Origin: Streptomyces buecherae
GTDB lineage: Bacteria; Actinomycetota; Actinomycetes; Streptomycetales; Streptomycetaceae
Direction: 5' to 3'
Length of the DNA: 64,000 bases
Assembly (NCBI RefSeq): GCF_014295035.1
Contig: NZ_CP060404.1
Coordinates: 6,798,501-6,862,500 of the forward strand
The notes under the pieces were generated by a model. That model made no database searches. It was not told the DNA's origin and saw nothing but the letters and a program-made list of their open reading frames with translations. Positions 1 through 9,573 of this stretch are shown here, piece after piece. The position numbers and the translations under genes were made by a program. Position 1 is the first letter of the stretch. The number at the start of each line of letters is the position of its first letter.

Positions 1-111
1 CGTGGCGGCGTAGCGCTGGTTGGCGGCGACGAGGGCGTCCGTCACCGTTCCCACGGCGGCACTGTCACTGTCCGGGGGAGGGGGCACCGGTGAGGGCGCA
101 GAGGTCGACAT
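1..111 (-). CDS. Partial leftward gene, possibly beta-carbonic anhydrase (N-terminus only)
   Basis: Reading leftward from an ATG at 111-109 gives 37 codons without a stop up to the window edge. The visible part is a Ser/Pro/Ala-rich leader followed by TVTDALVAANQRYAA. That phrase resembles the first helix of actinobacterial beta-class carbonic anhydrases, which often begin with a short tail and a VTD-L-ANN-Y pattern. The zinc ligands and catalytic residues lie outside the window, so the assignment rests on weak N-terminal similarity and on memory of the Streptomyces neighbourhood of rsmH. It is divergent from the dcw cluster and shares the 385-bp spacer with rsmH. Confidence 0.45.
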   Translation of the reverse strand, partial: MSTSAPSPVPPPPDSDSAAVGTVTDALVAANQRYAAT

Positions 112-496
112 GGCACGACCGTAACCGGCGCCGGCCCGAAACGCGGCGAGAGGACGGGGTAAAGCCGATCAACCAGGCCCTATGTGAGGTAACCCACAGG
201 GAGTGGTTGGCTGCGCCGGACGGGTGAATCAGGCGGCGAAGAACAGGCGGGAGACGCGCTGGCCAGTTGGTTGACCGAAGGGACGAGTGGACTAAAGTGA
301 CGCGAAGTGGGAGACGTGGCGCTCCCCTTTTCACATCGACAGACCTCCCGCGTGTGCGGCGTGTACGTGCCACTCGGCCTCCTCCCGCTCCCGGCCGCCT
401 GACGTCACTTCCCCGGCGCCAGTAGGCCGCTTCCCCTTCAGCGAGCGGGCGGGGACCCGGCGGCACGCGACCCCCTCACCCTCCCTGGAAGGGCGC
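112..496. promoter_or_regulatory. Divergent spacer with candidate promoter for the dcw cluster
   Basis: No credible gene is seen in this spacer. On the plus strand TTGACC (271-276) and TAAAGT (293-298) are separated by 16 bp and look like a primary-sigma promoter that would give a leader of about 190 nt before rsmH. An mraZ gene, which precedes rsmH in many bacteria, is not present here. The promoter is inferred from hexamers only. Confidence 0.45.
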
Positions 497-1456
497 ATGA
501 GCAGCAACGCTCTCCACGTTCCCGTGATGCTCCAGCGCTGTCTGGATCTGCTCGCTCCGGCGCTCGCCGAGCCAGGGGCGGTGGTGGTGGACTGCACGCT
601 GGGGCTCGGCGGGCACAGCGAGGCGCTGCTCACCACCTTCCCCGCCGCCCGGCTCGTCGCGCTCGACCGCGACCCGGCCGCGCTCAGGCTCGCCGGCGAG
701 CGGCTGGCTCCGTACGGCGACCGCGCCACCCTGGTGCACGCGGTCTACGACGAACTGCCAGAGGTCCTCGACCGGGTGGGCGTCCCGCGCGTGCAGGGCG
801 TCCTCTTCGACCTGGGCGTGTCCTCCATGCAGTTGGACGAGGCCGACCGTGGCTTCGCCTACGCCCAGGACGCCCCGCTCGACATGCGGATGGACCAGAG
901 CACCGGCATCAGCGCCGCCGAGGTGCTCAACACCTACCCGCCGGGCGACCTGGTGCGGGTGCTGCGCACGTACGGGGAGGAGAAGTTCGCGCGCAAGATC
1001 GTGGAGGCCGTGGTGCGCGAGCGCGCGAAGGAACCCTTCACCAACAGCGCCCGGCTGGTCGAGTTGATCCGCGACGCGCTGCCCCAGGCGGCCAAGCGCA
1101 CCGGCGGCAACCCCGCCAAGCGCACCTTCCAGGCGCTGCGCATCGAGGTCAACGGCGAGCTGCGGAGCGTCGAGCGGGCCATCCCGGCCGCCGTGTCCCG
1201 CCTCGCCGTGGGCGGCCGGATCGCCGTACTCGCCTACCACTCCCTCGAAGACCGGCTGGTGAAGCAGGTGTTCGCGGCCGGAGCCGCCAGCACGGCGCCG
1301 CCCGGGCTGCCCGTCGTGCCCGAGCAGTACCAGCCGCGCCTCAAGCTCCTCACGCGCGGGGCCGAACTGCCCTCCGAGGAGGAGGTGGCCGAGAACCGGC
1401 GCGCCGCCCCGGCCCGACTGCGAGGTGCGCAGCGCATCCGCGAGGAGGCCCCGTGA
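497..1456 (+). CDS. rsmH: 16S rRNA (cytosine-1402-N4)-methyltransferase RsmH (MraW)
   Basis: RsmH methylates N4 of C1402 in the ribosomal P-site region of 16S rRNA using S-adenosylmethionine. The 319-residue length is normal for the family. The SAM-binding loop VDCTLGLGGHSEALL is at about residues 31-45, and the family block VLFDLGVSSMQLDEADRGF lies near residue 100. The middle carries the small inserted domain typical of MraW (the region around GEEKFARKIVEAVV), and the end contains the conserved LAYHSLEDRLVK segment. The ATG at 497 follows a purine-rich stretch (GGAAGG). It is the first gene of the dcw cluster, and its TGA overlaps the GTG of ftsL by 4 nt, so the two are probably translationally coupled. 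Confidence 0.97.
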   Translation: MSSNALHVPVMLQRCLDLLAPALAEPGAVVVDCTLGLGGHSEALLTTFPAARLVALDRDPAALRLAGERLAPYGDRATLVHAVYDELPEVLDRVGVPRVQGVLFDLGVSSMQLDEADRGFAYAQDAPLDMRMDQSTGISAAEVLNTYPPGDLVRVLRTYGEEKFARKIVEAVVRERAKEPFTNSARLVELIRDALPQAAKRTGGNPAKRTFQALRIEVNGELRSVERAIPAAVSRLAVGGRIAVLAYHSLEDRLVKQVFAAGAASTAPPGLPVVPEQYQPRLKLLTRGAELPSEEEVAENRRAAPARLRGAQRIREEAP

Positions 1457-2157
1457 GCGGCCCGCGGCAGCGCACCGGCGACGGCCGGATGAACCGGCTG
1501 GTCCGACTGCGGCCGACGGGCCGGGGCTCGGCCCGGCGGGCCCCGTTCGTGCTGCTGGTCGTCGTTCTCCTGGGCTCCGGGCTGATCACGCTGCTGGTGC
1601 TGAACTCCTCGCTCAACCAGGGCTCCTTCGAGCTGAGCCGGCTGGAGCGGCAGACCGACGACCTGACGGACGAGCAGCAGGCGTTGCAACAAGAGGTGGA
1701 CGAACTCGCCCAGCCGAACACCCTGGAGCGGCGGGCCCGCGAGCTGGGCCTGGTGCCGGGCGGCGGCCCCGCGTTCCTGAACCCGGACGGCACCGTGCGC
1801 GGCGTGCCGGCGCCGGCGACGAAGGGGCCGACGACGCGGAGCGGCTCGACGGCCGCGCTGCCGCCCGCGCTCCAGCCGCCCAGCCCACCGGCCACCCCGA
1901 CCCCCGCCCCGTTCGGCCGCACCCTCGGCCCGGGCACCACGACGCCCACCCGGCCGGAGGCCGCGCCAGCCCCCGTCACCCCGGCCCCCTCGTCCATCCC
2001 CGGCACCCCGACGCCCACCCCCTCCGGCCCCACGGTGGGCCCGGGGGCCGCCGCGCCCGCCACCGGCCACGCCGCCCCGGGCGCCGCGCCCGTCGGCCAG
2101 CCACCGGCGCCCGGCGCCGCACCACCAGCGAACTCCACCCCGACCTTCGGCAGGTGA
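1453..2157 (+). CDS. ftsL: Cell division protein FtsL with long Pro/Thr/Ala C-terminal tail
   Basis: This is a bitopic septal protein of the FtsQLB complex. A basic N-terminus (about 30 residues, Arg-rich) precedes one transmembrane helix at residues 31-51, then a leucine-rich coiled coil at about 55-95 (SRLERQTDDLTDEQQALQQE) ending in the conserved LERRARELGLV. Residues 105-234 are an extracellular low-complexity tail rich in P, T, A and G, longer than classical FtsL. Identity rests on topology and position between rsmH and ftsI, because FtsL sequences diverge strongly. The GTG start overlaps the rsmH stop. FtsL is thought to stabilise the FtsW-FtsI synthase in the septum. Confidence 0.85.
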   Translation: MSGPRQRTGDGRMNRLVRLRPTGRGSARRAPFVLLVVVLLGSGLITLLVLNSSLNQGSFELSRLERQTDDLTDEQQALQQEVDELAQPNTLERRARELGLVPGGGPAFLNPDGTVRGVPAPATKGPTTRSGSTAALPPALQPPSPPATPTPAPFGRTLGPGTTTPTRPEAAPAPVTPAPSSIPGTPTPTPSGPTVGPGAAAPATGHAAPGAAPVGQPPAPGAAPPANSTPTFGR

Positions 2158-2190
2158 CGTTGTGCCGCACATCGACGACGGAGGCCGCGG

Positions 2191-5052
2191 ATGACCGGCC
2201 GGGAGCCGCGAGACCCCCGCGAGCCGGGCGACCGGCGCGCGCCCCGCGACCGTCGTGGCGCCGGCGGCGCCGGCGGTGACCGTACGCCGAGGGAGCCGCG
2301 CGACGGCGGACCCCCACGGGGCGCGCGCGAGTGGGAGGAGCGCCGCGCGGCGCGCGAGGCCCGCCGGTCGCAGGGCGCGCCCGGCGGCCCGCGCGAGCCG
2401 GGCCGGCAGGACGGCGGCGCGGGTCCCGCGCGCCCGCGCGGCGCCGCCCGGCGCGACGACGGACGCCCGGCCGACGGCGCGGGGCGCGGACGCCCGCTCC
2501 CGAGGGACGAGCGGCCGGAGCGGGCCGGCCCGCGCGAGAGCGGCGGCCCACGTGAGCGCGGTGGACCGGACGAGCGCGCGCGCCGCGCGGACGGCGCGCC
2601 GCGCGGCCCGCGCGGCCCACGCGGCCCCCGTGACGCGGCGCCCCGACGCGACGGCGCACGCCCCTACGCCAGCGAGCCCCCGCGCCGCGCGGAGCGCGCG
2701 CCGGGCCAGGCGCCCGGGGCGCGCCCAGGCGCGCGCGGCGTCCGCCCGCCGGCCGCCGGCGCCCCGCAGGGGGACGCGGAGCGGCTGCGCGCGCGGGGCC
2801 CGTACGGCCCGGCCGGCCGGCCCGCCACCCCGCGACCGGGCGATGAGGGCCGGCCGCGCGGCGTGGTCCGGCCCCGGGACGAGGAACGAACCGGCGGCGA
2901 GCGGCGCGCGGCGGCCCCCGGCCGAGCCCGCCCCCGGCCGCCGTACGCGGACGGGGAGCGGGGCGAGCGCGTGGGCGCGCGCCAGCGGCGCGAGGGCGCC
3001 GGCGCGAACGCGGCGGGCCCCGGCCCGAGCGACGCGGGCCGGCGCGACGCGGGCCGGGCCGGGGCCGAGCGCGCGCCCGGCAACCGGCGAGAGGCGGAGC
3101 GCGAGCGCCCCGCACGCCCCAAGGCGCCCGCCGCGGGGCGCCGCACCCCGGAGCGGCCGGGCTCCGGGCGGCCACGGCCGCCCAGGCCACGCGGCGGTTC
3201 GGGCGGAGCGGGAGGCTCGGGCCGTCCGCCGTCGCGGCTGCGCAACCCGCGCCCGAGGCTGCGCCTGGTGAGCCTCGCGCTCACGCTCGTGATGCTCGCC
3301 TTCGTCGTACGGCTGCTCCAGGTGCAGGCCGTGGACGCCAACGCCTACACCGCCAAGGCCAACGTCAACCGCTACATTCCGGTCACCCTCGCCGCCGAGC
3401 GCGGGTCGATCACCGACCGTACCGGCGTCGAGCTGGCCACCACCGTGGACGCGTACGACATCACCGCGGCGCCCGACCTGCTCACCCCCGAGCGCGCCAA
3501 GGTCGACGACGCGCCGCAGCAGGCCGCGGCGCTGCTCTCGCCGATCCTGGGCGTGGGCGAGCGCGAGCTGGTCGGCAGGCTCACGGCCAACCCCACGTCG
3601 AAGTACGCCGTGCTCGCCCGGCAGCGCACGCCGCAGGTGTGGAACCAGATCAAGGACCTCAAGAGCGCGCTCTCCGACAAGGAGGCCAAGGGCCGGGGCG
3701 TCAACGTGCTGGCCGGAATCAACCGGGAGCGGCACAGCAAGCGGGTTTACCCCAACGGCGACCTCGCCGCCGGCGTGCTGGGCTTCGTCAACGCCCAGGG
3801 CAAGGGCAGCGCCGGCATCGAGCAGATGCTCAACACCGAGTTGGCCGGCAAGGACGGCAAGCGTGTCTACGCCCAGTCCGGCGGCCGGCAGGTGCCCACC
3901 GCGGACGTGAAGGAGCAGCCCGCCGTGCCGGGCTCGGACGTCGAGCTGACCATCGACCGCGACCTCCAGTGGGCCGCGCAGAAGGCCATCAGCGACCAGG
4001 TGCGCGAGTCGAAGGCCGACGGCGGCTACGTCGTCGTCCAGGACACCCGGACCGGCGAGATCCTCGCGCTGGCCAACGCGCCGGGCTTCGACCCCGCCGA
4101 CGTCTCCGCCGCCGACCCGGCGGCCCTCGGCAACGCGGCGCTCACCGACGCCTACGAGCCGGGCAGCACCAGCAAGCTCATGTCGCTGGCCGCCGTCCTG
4201 GAAGAGGGTGCCGCGACCCCGCACACCCGGGTCGTGGTGCCCAACCGGCTGCCCCGGGCCGACCGCGCGTTCGCCGACGACATCGACCACCCCACCTGGT
4301 ACCTGACGCTCAACGGCGTGCTCGCCAAGTCCAGCAACATCGGCACCATCCTGGCCACCGAGCAACTGGGCGAGAACCAGCCCGAGGCCAACGAGGTCCT
4401 CTACTCCTACCTGCGCCGGTTCGGCCTCGGCCAGCCCACCGGGCTCGACTTCCCCGGCGAGACCGCCGGCATCCTGGCCAAGCCCAAGGACTGGAGCGCC
4501 TCGCAGCAGTACACGATCCCCTTCGGGCAGGGCCTGTCGCTCAACGCCGTCCAGGCCGCCTCGGTGTACTCCACCATCGCGGGCGGCGGCGAGCGGGTCG
4601 TACCGACGCTGGTGCGCGGCACCAAGGGGCCCGACGGGCGGTTCACGCCCGCGCCCGAGCCGCAGCGCACCCGGGTGGTCAGCGAGAAGACGGCCAGGAC
4701 GCTCGCCCGGATGCTGGAGTCCGTCGTCGACGACGAGGAGGGCACCGGCGCGAAGGCCAAGATCCCCGGCTACCGCGTCGCGGGCAAGACCGGTACGTCC
4801 AACCGGGTCGACCCCAAGACCGGCCGCTACCACGGCTACACCGCCTCCTTCGCCGGCTTCGCGCCCGCCGACAAGCCACGGGTGACCGTCTACTGCGCCG
4901 TCCAGAACCCCACCAAGGGCAGCTACTTCGGCGGCCAGGTCTGCGGCCCGATCTACAAGCAGGTGATGGAGTTCGCGCTCAAGACCATGCGGGTGGCCCC
5001 CACCGGCAAGCAGCCCGCCCGGCTGCCCGTCACCTACCAGCCCGGACAGTGA
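2191..5052 (+). CDS. ftsI: Septal peptidoglycan transpeptidase FtsI (class B PBP) with about 359-residue disordered N-terminal tail
   Basis: Class B penicillin-binding protein that crosslinks septal peptidoglycan with FtsW. A single membrane helix starts near residue 360 (VSLALTLVMLAFVVRLL). A PBP dimer domain follows, then the transpeptidase domain with active-site motifs S659-T-S-K662 (within YEPGSTSKL), S714-S-N716 and K866-T-G868. The first 359 residues are extremely Arg/Gly/Pro/Glu-rich and lack predicted structure. Codon use there keeps the coding pattern, so it looks translated. From memory, Streptomyces FtsI is usually near 650 residues, so this protein is about 300 longer. The ATG is preceded by GGAGG. 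An internal start cannot be excluded. Confidence 0.95.
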   Translation: MTGREPRDPREPGDRRAPRDRRGAGGAGGDRTPREPRDGGPPRGAREWEERRAAREARRSQGAPGGPREPGRQDGGAGPARPRGAARRDDGRPADGAGRGRPLPRDERPERAGPRESGGPRERGGPDERARRADGAPRGPRGPRGPRDAAPRRDGARPYASEPPRRAERAPGQAPGARPGARGVRPPAAGAPQGDAERLRARGPYGPAGRPATPRPGDEGRPRGVVRPRDEERTGGERRAAAPGRARPRPPYADGERGERVGARQRREGAGANAAGPGPSDAGRRDAGRAGAERAPGNRREAERERPARPKAPAAGRRTPERPGSGRPRPPRPRGGSGGAGGSGRPPSRLRNPRPRLRLVSLALTLVMLAFVVRLLQVQAVDANAYTAKANVNRYIPVTLAAERGSITDRTGVELATTVDAYDITAAPDLLTPERAKVDDAPQQAAALLSPILGVGERELVGRLTANPTSKYAVLARQRTPQVWNQIKDLKSALSDKEAKGRGVNVLAGINRERHSKRVYPNGDLAAGVLGFVNAQGKGSAGIEQMLNTELAGKDGKRVYAQSGGRQVPTADVKEQPAVPGSDVELTIDRDLQWAAQKAISDQVRESKADGGYVVVQDTRTGEILALANAPGFDPADVSAADPAALGNAALTDAYEPGSTSKLMSLAAVLEEGAATPHTRVVVPNRLPRADRAFADDIDHPTWYLTLNGVLAKSSNIGTILATEQLGENQPEANEVLYSYLRRFGLGQPTGLDFPGETAGILAKPKDWSASQQYTIPFGQGLSLNAVQAASVYSTIAGGGERVVPTLVRGTKGPDGRFTPAPEPQRTRVVSEKTARTLARMLESVVDDEEGTGAKAKIPGYRVAGKTGTSNRVDPKTGRYHGYTASFAGFAPADKPRVTVYCAVQNPTKGSYFGGQVCGPIYKQVMEFALKTMRVAPTGKQPARLPVTYQPGQ

Positions 5053-5306
5053 GCGCGGGCCGCCGTGAGTACGATCACCCCCGGCCCCGGGAACCACGGC
5101 TCGCGGCCCCCGGCGCACCCCCCGTTCGGCCCACGGGAAGACCCCCGCGACGCCTCGTCCGTCGCGGGGCGCCCGGCGGCGTGCCCGGGCGCCCCGCGAC
5201 CCCCGCCCCGTCGAGGTCCGCCGCCGTCCGCCCGGGCCCCGCGAGCGCCGGGCCCCGGCCCCCCTCATTTCGCGGCGGACCCCATGGGCCCGGTACGCTC
5301 ACCGCC

Positions 5307-7013
5307 GTGCCACACGCTGATCAGTCTCAAACCACCCAGAAGGACGCCGCCCCGGTCTACCCGGGTCCGCCCCGCCCCGTACGGGTCCGCCCCACCCCCC
5401 TCGCGGAGCTGGCCGGTCAGCTCGGAATCGAGGCCCCGGCGGCGACCGAGGAGGGCGCCGAGGCCACCGGCATCACCCACGACTCCCGGGCGGTACGCCC
5501 CGGTGACGTCTACGCCGCGCTGCCGGGCGCCCGCGTACACGGCGCCGACTTCGCGGCCCAGGCCGCCGACCTCGGAGCCGTCGCCGCGCTGACCGACCCG
5601 GCGGGAGCCGAACGGGTGGCGGCGGCCGGCCTCCCGGCGCTGGTCGTGCCGGACCCGCGGGCCAGAATGGGCGCGCTGGCGGCCACCATCTACGGCGAGC
5701 CGGGCGAGGACCTGCTGCAGATCGGCATCACCGGCACCTCGGGCAAGACCACCACCGCGTACCTCATGGAGGGCGGCCTGCGCGCCGCCCTGGCGGCCGA
5801 CCACGCGTCGGGCGCGCCCGAGGAGCGGAACGAGGGCGCCCAGGCCGCCGAGCTCACCGGCCTCATCGGCACCGTGGAGACCCGCATCGGCGACGACCGG
5901 ATCAAGTCCGAGCGCACCACGCCCGAGGCCACCGACCTGCAGGCGCTGTTCGCGGTGATGCGCGAGCGCGGCGTGCGCTCGGTCGCCATGGAGGTCTCCA
6001 GCCACGCGCTCGTGCTCGGTCGCGTCGACGGCTGCGTCTTCGACATCGCCGTCTTCAACAACCTCAGCCCCGAGCACCTCGACTTCCACCCGGACATGGA
6101 GGACTACTACCGGGCCAAGGCGCAGTTGTTCACCAAGGCCCGCAGCCGGGCCGCGGTCATCAACCTCGACGACGAGTACGGGCAGCGGCTCGCCCGCGAG
6201 ACCCAGATCCCGGTCACCACGTTCTCCGCCGAGGGCCACCCGGACGCCGACTGGCGCGCCGCCGGCGTCGAGATCGGCCCGCTCGGCTCGACGTTCACCG
6301 CGCTCGGCCCCGAGGGCCAGGCGGTGCGCGCCGCCGCCCCGCTGCCCGGCACCTTCAACGTCGCCAACGCGCTCGCCGCGATCACCGCCCTGGTCGTCGC
6401 CGGGATCGACCCGCAGACCGCGGCCGACGGCGTCGCCGCGGTGCCCGGTGTGCCTGGCCGCCTGGAGCGCGTGGACGCCGGCCAGCCCTACCTGGCCGTC
6501 GTCGACTACGCGCACAAGCCCGACGCCGTCGAGTCCGTGCTGCGCGCCCTGCGCAAGGTCACCGACGGCAAGCTGCACGCCGTACTCGGCTGCGGCGGCG
6601 ACCGCGACCCGCACAAGCGCCACGCCATGGGCGCGGCCCTGGCCCGGCTGTCCGACACCGCCGTGCTCACCTCCGACAACCCGCGCTCCGAGGACCCGTT
6701 GGCGATCCTGGCCGCGATGCTCGCCGGCGCCGCCGAGGTGCCCACCCACGAGCGCGGCACGGTGCTGGTCGAGGAGGAGCGCGCCGTCGCCATCGCCGCG
6801 GCCGTCGCCCGCGCCGAGCCCGGCGACACCGTCGTCGTGGCGGGCAAGGGCCACGAACAGGGCCAGGACATCGCCGGCGTGGTGCGCGCCTTCGACGACC
6901 GCCAGGTGCTGCGCGAGGCCATCGAGGCGGCCCGCCAGCACCCGGGCCACCCGTACTACGCATCCGCAGCGCCCAGCGCCTCTCGTACGCAGCACCACGA
7001 CGACCAGGGATGA
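5307..7013 (+). CDS. murE: UDP-MurNAc-L-alanyl-D-glutamate ligase MurE (meso/LL-diaminopimelate adding)
   Basis: Cytoplasmic Mur ligase adding the third residue of the stem peptide; in Streptomyces this is LL-diaminopimelate. The start is inferred to be GTG 5307, giving 568 residues with a roughly 30-residue proline-rich leader. The ATP P-loop GTSGKTTT is at 143-150, and the Mur-ligase block MEVSSHALVLGRVDGC and the C-terminal DYAHKPDA and DNPRSEDP segments are all present. DNPR is the diaminopimelate-selective motif in MurE. A TACGCT hexamer (5294-5299) sits 7 nt before the GTG with no Shine-Dalgarno, so the gene probably has its own leaderless promoter within the cluster. Confidence 0.95.
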   Translation: MPHADQSQTTQKDAAPVYPGPPRPVRVRPTPLAELAGQLGIEAPAATEEGAEATGITHDSRAVRPGDVYAALPGARVHGADFAAQAADLGAVAALTDPAGAERVAAAGLPALVVPDPRARMGALAATIYGEPGEDLLQIGITGTSGKTTTAYLMEGGLRAALAADHASGAPEERNEGAQAAELTGLIGTVETRIGDDRIKSERTTPEATDLQALFAVMRERGVRSVAMEVSSHALVLGRVDGCVFDIAVFNNLSPEHLDFHPDMEDYYRAKAQLFTKARSRAAVINLDDEYGQRLARETQIPVTTFSAEGHPDADWRAAGVEIGPLGSTFTALGPEGQAVRAAAPLPGTFNVANALAAITALVVAGIDPQTAADGVAAVPGVPGRLERVDAGQPYLAVVDYAHKPDAVESVLRALRKVTDGKLHAVLGCGGDRDPHKRHAMGAALARLSDTAVLTSDNPRSEDPLAILAAMLAGAAEVPTHERGTVLVEEERAVAIAAAVARAEPGDTVVVAGKGHEQGQDIAGVVRAFDDRQVLREAIEAARQHPGHPYYASAAPSASRTQHHDDQG

Positions 7014-7075
7014 CCCACCGCCATGCGCGCATCACCCTCTCCAAGGCAGCTCACGGGAACCGCCGGAGGTGACCT

Positions 7076-8512
7076 GTGATCTCGCTGTCCCTCGCTGAGG
7101 TCACCGCCATCGTCGGCGGGCAGCCGTACGACATACCGGACCTCGACCAGCGGGTCGCCGGGCCCGTCGTGATCGACTCCCGTGAGGTGCGCCCCGGCGG
7201 CCTGTTCGCCGCGTTCGCCGGCGAGCGGGTCGACGGGCACGACTACGCCGAACGCGCCGTCGCCGCCGGCGCGGTGGCGGTCGTCGCCACGCGCCCCGTC
7301 GGGGTGCCCGCCATCGTCGTGGACGACGTGGTGGCCGCGCTCGGGGCGCTCGCCCGCGCCGTCGTCGAGCGACTCGGCGCCCGCGTCGTCGGCCTCACCG
7401 GCTCGGCCGGCAAGACCAGCACCAAGGACCTGATCGCCCAACTCCTGGAGCGGCTCGGGCCGACCGTGTGGACGCCGGGCTCGTTCAACAACGAGATCGG
7501 CATGCCGCTGACCGCGCTGCGCGCCGACGACGCGACCCGCCACCTCGTCCTGGAGATGGGCGCGCGCGGCATCGGCCACATCCGCTACCTGGCCGAACTG
7601 ACGCCCCCGCACATCGGCCTGGTGCTCAACGTCGGCACCGCGCACATCGGGGAGTTCGGCGGCCGGGAGCAGATCGCCCAGGCCAAGGGCGAACTCGTGG
7701 AGGGACTCCCGTCGGCCGAGGCGGGCGGTGTCGCCGTGCTCAACGCCGACGACCCGCTGGTGCGCGCCATGAGCGCGCGTACCAAGGCCGAGGTCCTGCT
7801 GTTCGGCGAGGGCGCCGACGCCCACGTACGCGCCGAGAATGTCCGGCTTACCGACCTCGGTCAGCCCAGCTTCACGCTTCACACACCCACCGGGTGCGGC
7901 GACGTGACCATGCGCCTGTACGGTGAGCACCACGTGTCGAACGCGCTCGCCGCTGCCGCCGTCGCCCATGCGTTGGGCATGTCCGCCCCTGAGATCGCCG
8001 AGGCGCTCTCCGAGGCGGGACAGCTCTCCCGCTGGCGGATGGAGGTCACCGAGCGCGCGGACGGCGTGACGATCGTCAACGACGCCTACAACGCGAACCC
8101 CGAGTCCATGCGAGCCGCGCTGCGCGCGCTCGTGGCGATGGGCACGGCCCACCGGGCGCAGGGGGGACGCACGTGGGCGGTGCTCGGTCAGATGGCCGAA
8201 CTCGGCGAGGAGTCACTCGCCGAGCACGACGCGGTCGGACGGCTGGCCGTCCGGCTCAACGTCAGCAAGCTCGTGGCGGTCGGCGGCCAGGAGGCCGCCT
8301 GGATCGACATGGGCGCCAAGAACGAGGGTTCGTGGGGTGAGGAGTCGGTGCACGTGTCCGACGCGCGGGCGGCGGTCGAACTGTTGCGCAGAGAGTTGCG
8401 CCCGGGAGACATCGCGCTGGTGAAGGCGTCTAGGTCGGTCGGCCTGGAGCAGGTCGCGGCGGAGCTGTTGGGGGAACCGAGCACGGCCGAGGGCGAGGGT
8501 GCCGGGCGATGA
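7076..8512 (+). CDS. murF: UDP-MurNAc-tripeptide:D-Ala-D-Ala ligase MurF
   Basis: MurF completes the UDP-MurNAc-pentapeptide by adding D-Ala-D-Ala. The 478-residue length is typical. The P-loop LTGSAGKTSTKDL is near residues 107-119, followed by SFNNEIGMPLTAL and LEMGARGIGHI, both hallmark MurF segments, and the C-terminal DAYNANPESMRAAL. GTG 7076 is preceded by a strong GGAGG at 5 nt spacing. The stop overlaps the mraY ATG by 4 nt (ATGA). About 60 bp separate it from murE. Confidence 0.97.
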   Translation: MISLSLAEVTAIVGGQPYDIPDLDQRVAGPVVIDSREVRPGGLFAAFAGERVDGHDYAERAVAAGAVAVVATRPVGVPAIVVDDVVAALGALARAVVERLGARVVGLTGSAGKTSTKDLIAQLLERLGPTVWTPGSFNNEIGMPLTALRADDATRHLVLEMGARGIGHIRYLAELTPPHIGLVLNVGTAHIGEFGGREQIAQAKGELVEGLPSAEAGGVAVLNADDPLVRAMSARTKAEVLLFGEGADAHVRAENVRLTDLGQPSFTLHTPTGCGDVTMRLYGEHHVSNALAAAAVAHALGMSAPEIAEALSEAGQLSRWRMEVTERADGVTIVNDAYNANPESMRAALRALVAMGTAHRAQGGRTWAVLGQMAELGEESLAEHDAVGRLAVRLNVSKLVAVGGQEAAWIDMGAKNEGSWGEESVHVSDARAAVELLRRELRPGDIALVKASRSVGLEQVAAELLGEPSTAEGEGAGR

Positions 8513-9573
8513 AGCAGATCCTCTTCTCCGGAGTGATCGGACTCTTCCTGACCTTGGTCGGCACGCCGCTGCTGATCAAGCTCCTCGCCCGTAAGGGATA
8601 CGGGCAGTACATCCGTGACGACGGCCCCCGCGGCCACCACGGCAAGCGCGGTACGCCCACCATGGGTGGTATCGCCTTCATCCTGGCCACCATCATCGCG
8701 TACGCGCTGACGAAGGTGATCACCTCAAGCGAGCCGACGTTCTCCGGCGTGCTCGTGCTCTTCCTCTTCGCCGGCATGGGTCTGGTCGGCTTCCTCGACG
8801 ACTACATCAAGATCGTCAAGCAGCGGAGCCTGGGCCTGCGGGCCAAGGCGAAGATGGCCGGCCAGCTCATCGTCGGCGTCGCGTTCGCGATCCTCTCGCT
8901 CAACTTCGCGGACGCCCGCGGCCAGACCCCGGCCTCCGACAAGCTCTCCTTCACCCAGGACTTCGGCTGGCAGATCGGCCCCGTGATCTTCGTGATCTGG
9001 GCGCTGTTCATGATCCTGGCGATGTCCAACGGCGTGAACCTCACCGACGGCCTCGACGGCCTGGCCACCGGCGCCTCGGTGATGGTCTTCGGCGCCTACA
9101 CCTTCATCGGCGTCTGGCAGTACCAGGAGTCCTGCGCCAACATGCCCACCGCCGGCCAGGCGTGTTACGAGGTCCGCGACCCGCTGGACCTGGCCATCGT
9201 CGCCTCCGCGCTGATGGGCGCCTGCTTCGGCTTCCTGTGGTGGAACACCTCGCCGGCCAAGATCTTCATGGGTGACACCGGTTCGCTCGCCCTCGGCGGC
9301 GCCCTCGCCGGCCTGGCGATCTGCTCGCGCACCGAACTCCTGCTCGCGCTGCTCGGCGGCCTGTTCGTGCTGATCACGATGTCCGTGGTCATCCAGGTCG
9401 GCTCCTTCCGGATGACCGGCAAGCGCGTGTTCCGCATGGCACCACTCCAACACCACTTCGAACTGAAGGGCTGGAGCGAAGTGCTGGTCGTGGTCAGGTT
9501 CTGGATCATCCAGGGCATGTGCGTGATCGTCGGCCTCGGCATCTTCTACGCGGGCTGGGCGGCGGCCAAGTGA
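8509..9573 (+). CDS. mraY: Phospho-MurNAc-pentapeptide transferase MraY
   Basis: Polytopic membrane enzyme that transfers phospho-MurNAc-pentapeptide to undecaprenyl phosphate to form lipid I. The 354 residues show about ten hydrophobic helices. Signature segments are the N-terminal HHGKRGTPTMGGIAF, FLDDYIKI (aspartate pair), SNGVNLTDGLDGLA and FMGDTGSLALGG, plus the C-terminal MAPLQHHFELKGW. Start and stop overlap murF and murD respectively, so the three are probably co-translated. Confidence 0.98.
   Translation: MKQILFSGVIGLFLTLVGTPLLIKLLARKGYGQYIRDDGPRGHHGKRGTPTMGGIAFILATIIAYALTKVITSSEPTFSGVLVLFLFAGMGLVGFLDDYIKIVKQRSLGLRAKAKMAGQLIVGVAFAILSLNFADARGQTPASDKLSFTQDFGWQIGPVIFVIWALFMILAMSNGVNLTDGLDGLATGASVMVFGAYTFIGVWQYQESCANMPTAGQACYEVRDPLDLAIVASALMGACFGFLWWNTSPAKIFMGDTGSLALGGALAGLAICSRTELLLALLGGLFVLITMSVVIQVGSFRMTGKRVFRMAPLQHHFELKGWSEVLVVVRFWIIQGMCVIVGLGIFYAGWAAAK

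Noticed and set aside
1234..5268. Very long open frame on the minus strand across ftsL and ftsI
   Set aside because: It is a G/C-driven shadow: low-complexity translation, no domain, and the plus strand carries complete FtsL and FtsI with catalytic motifs.
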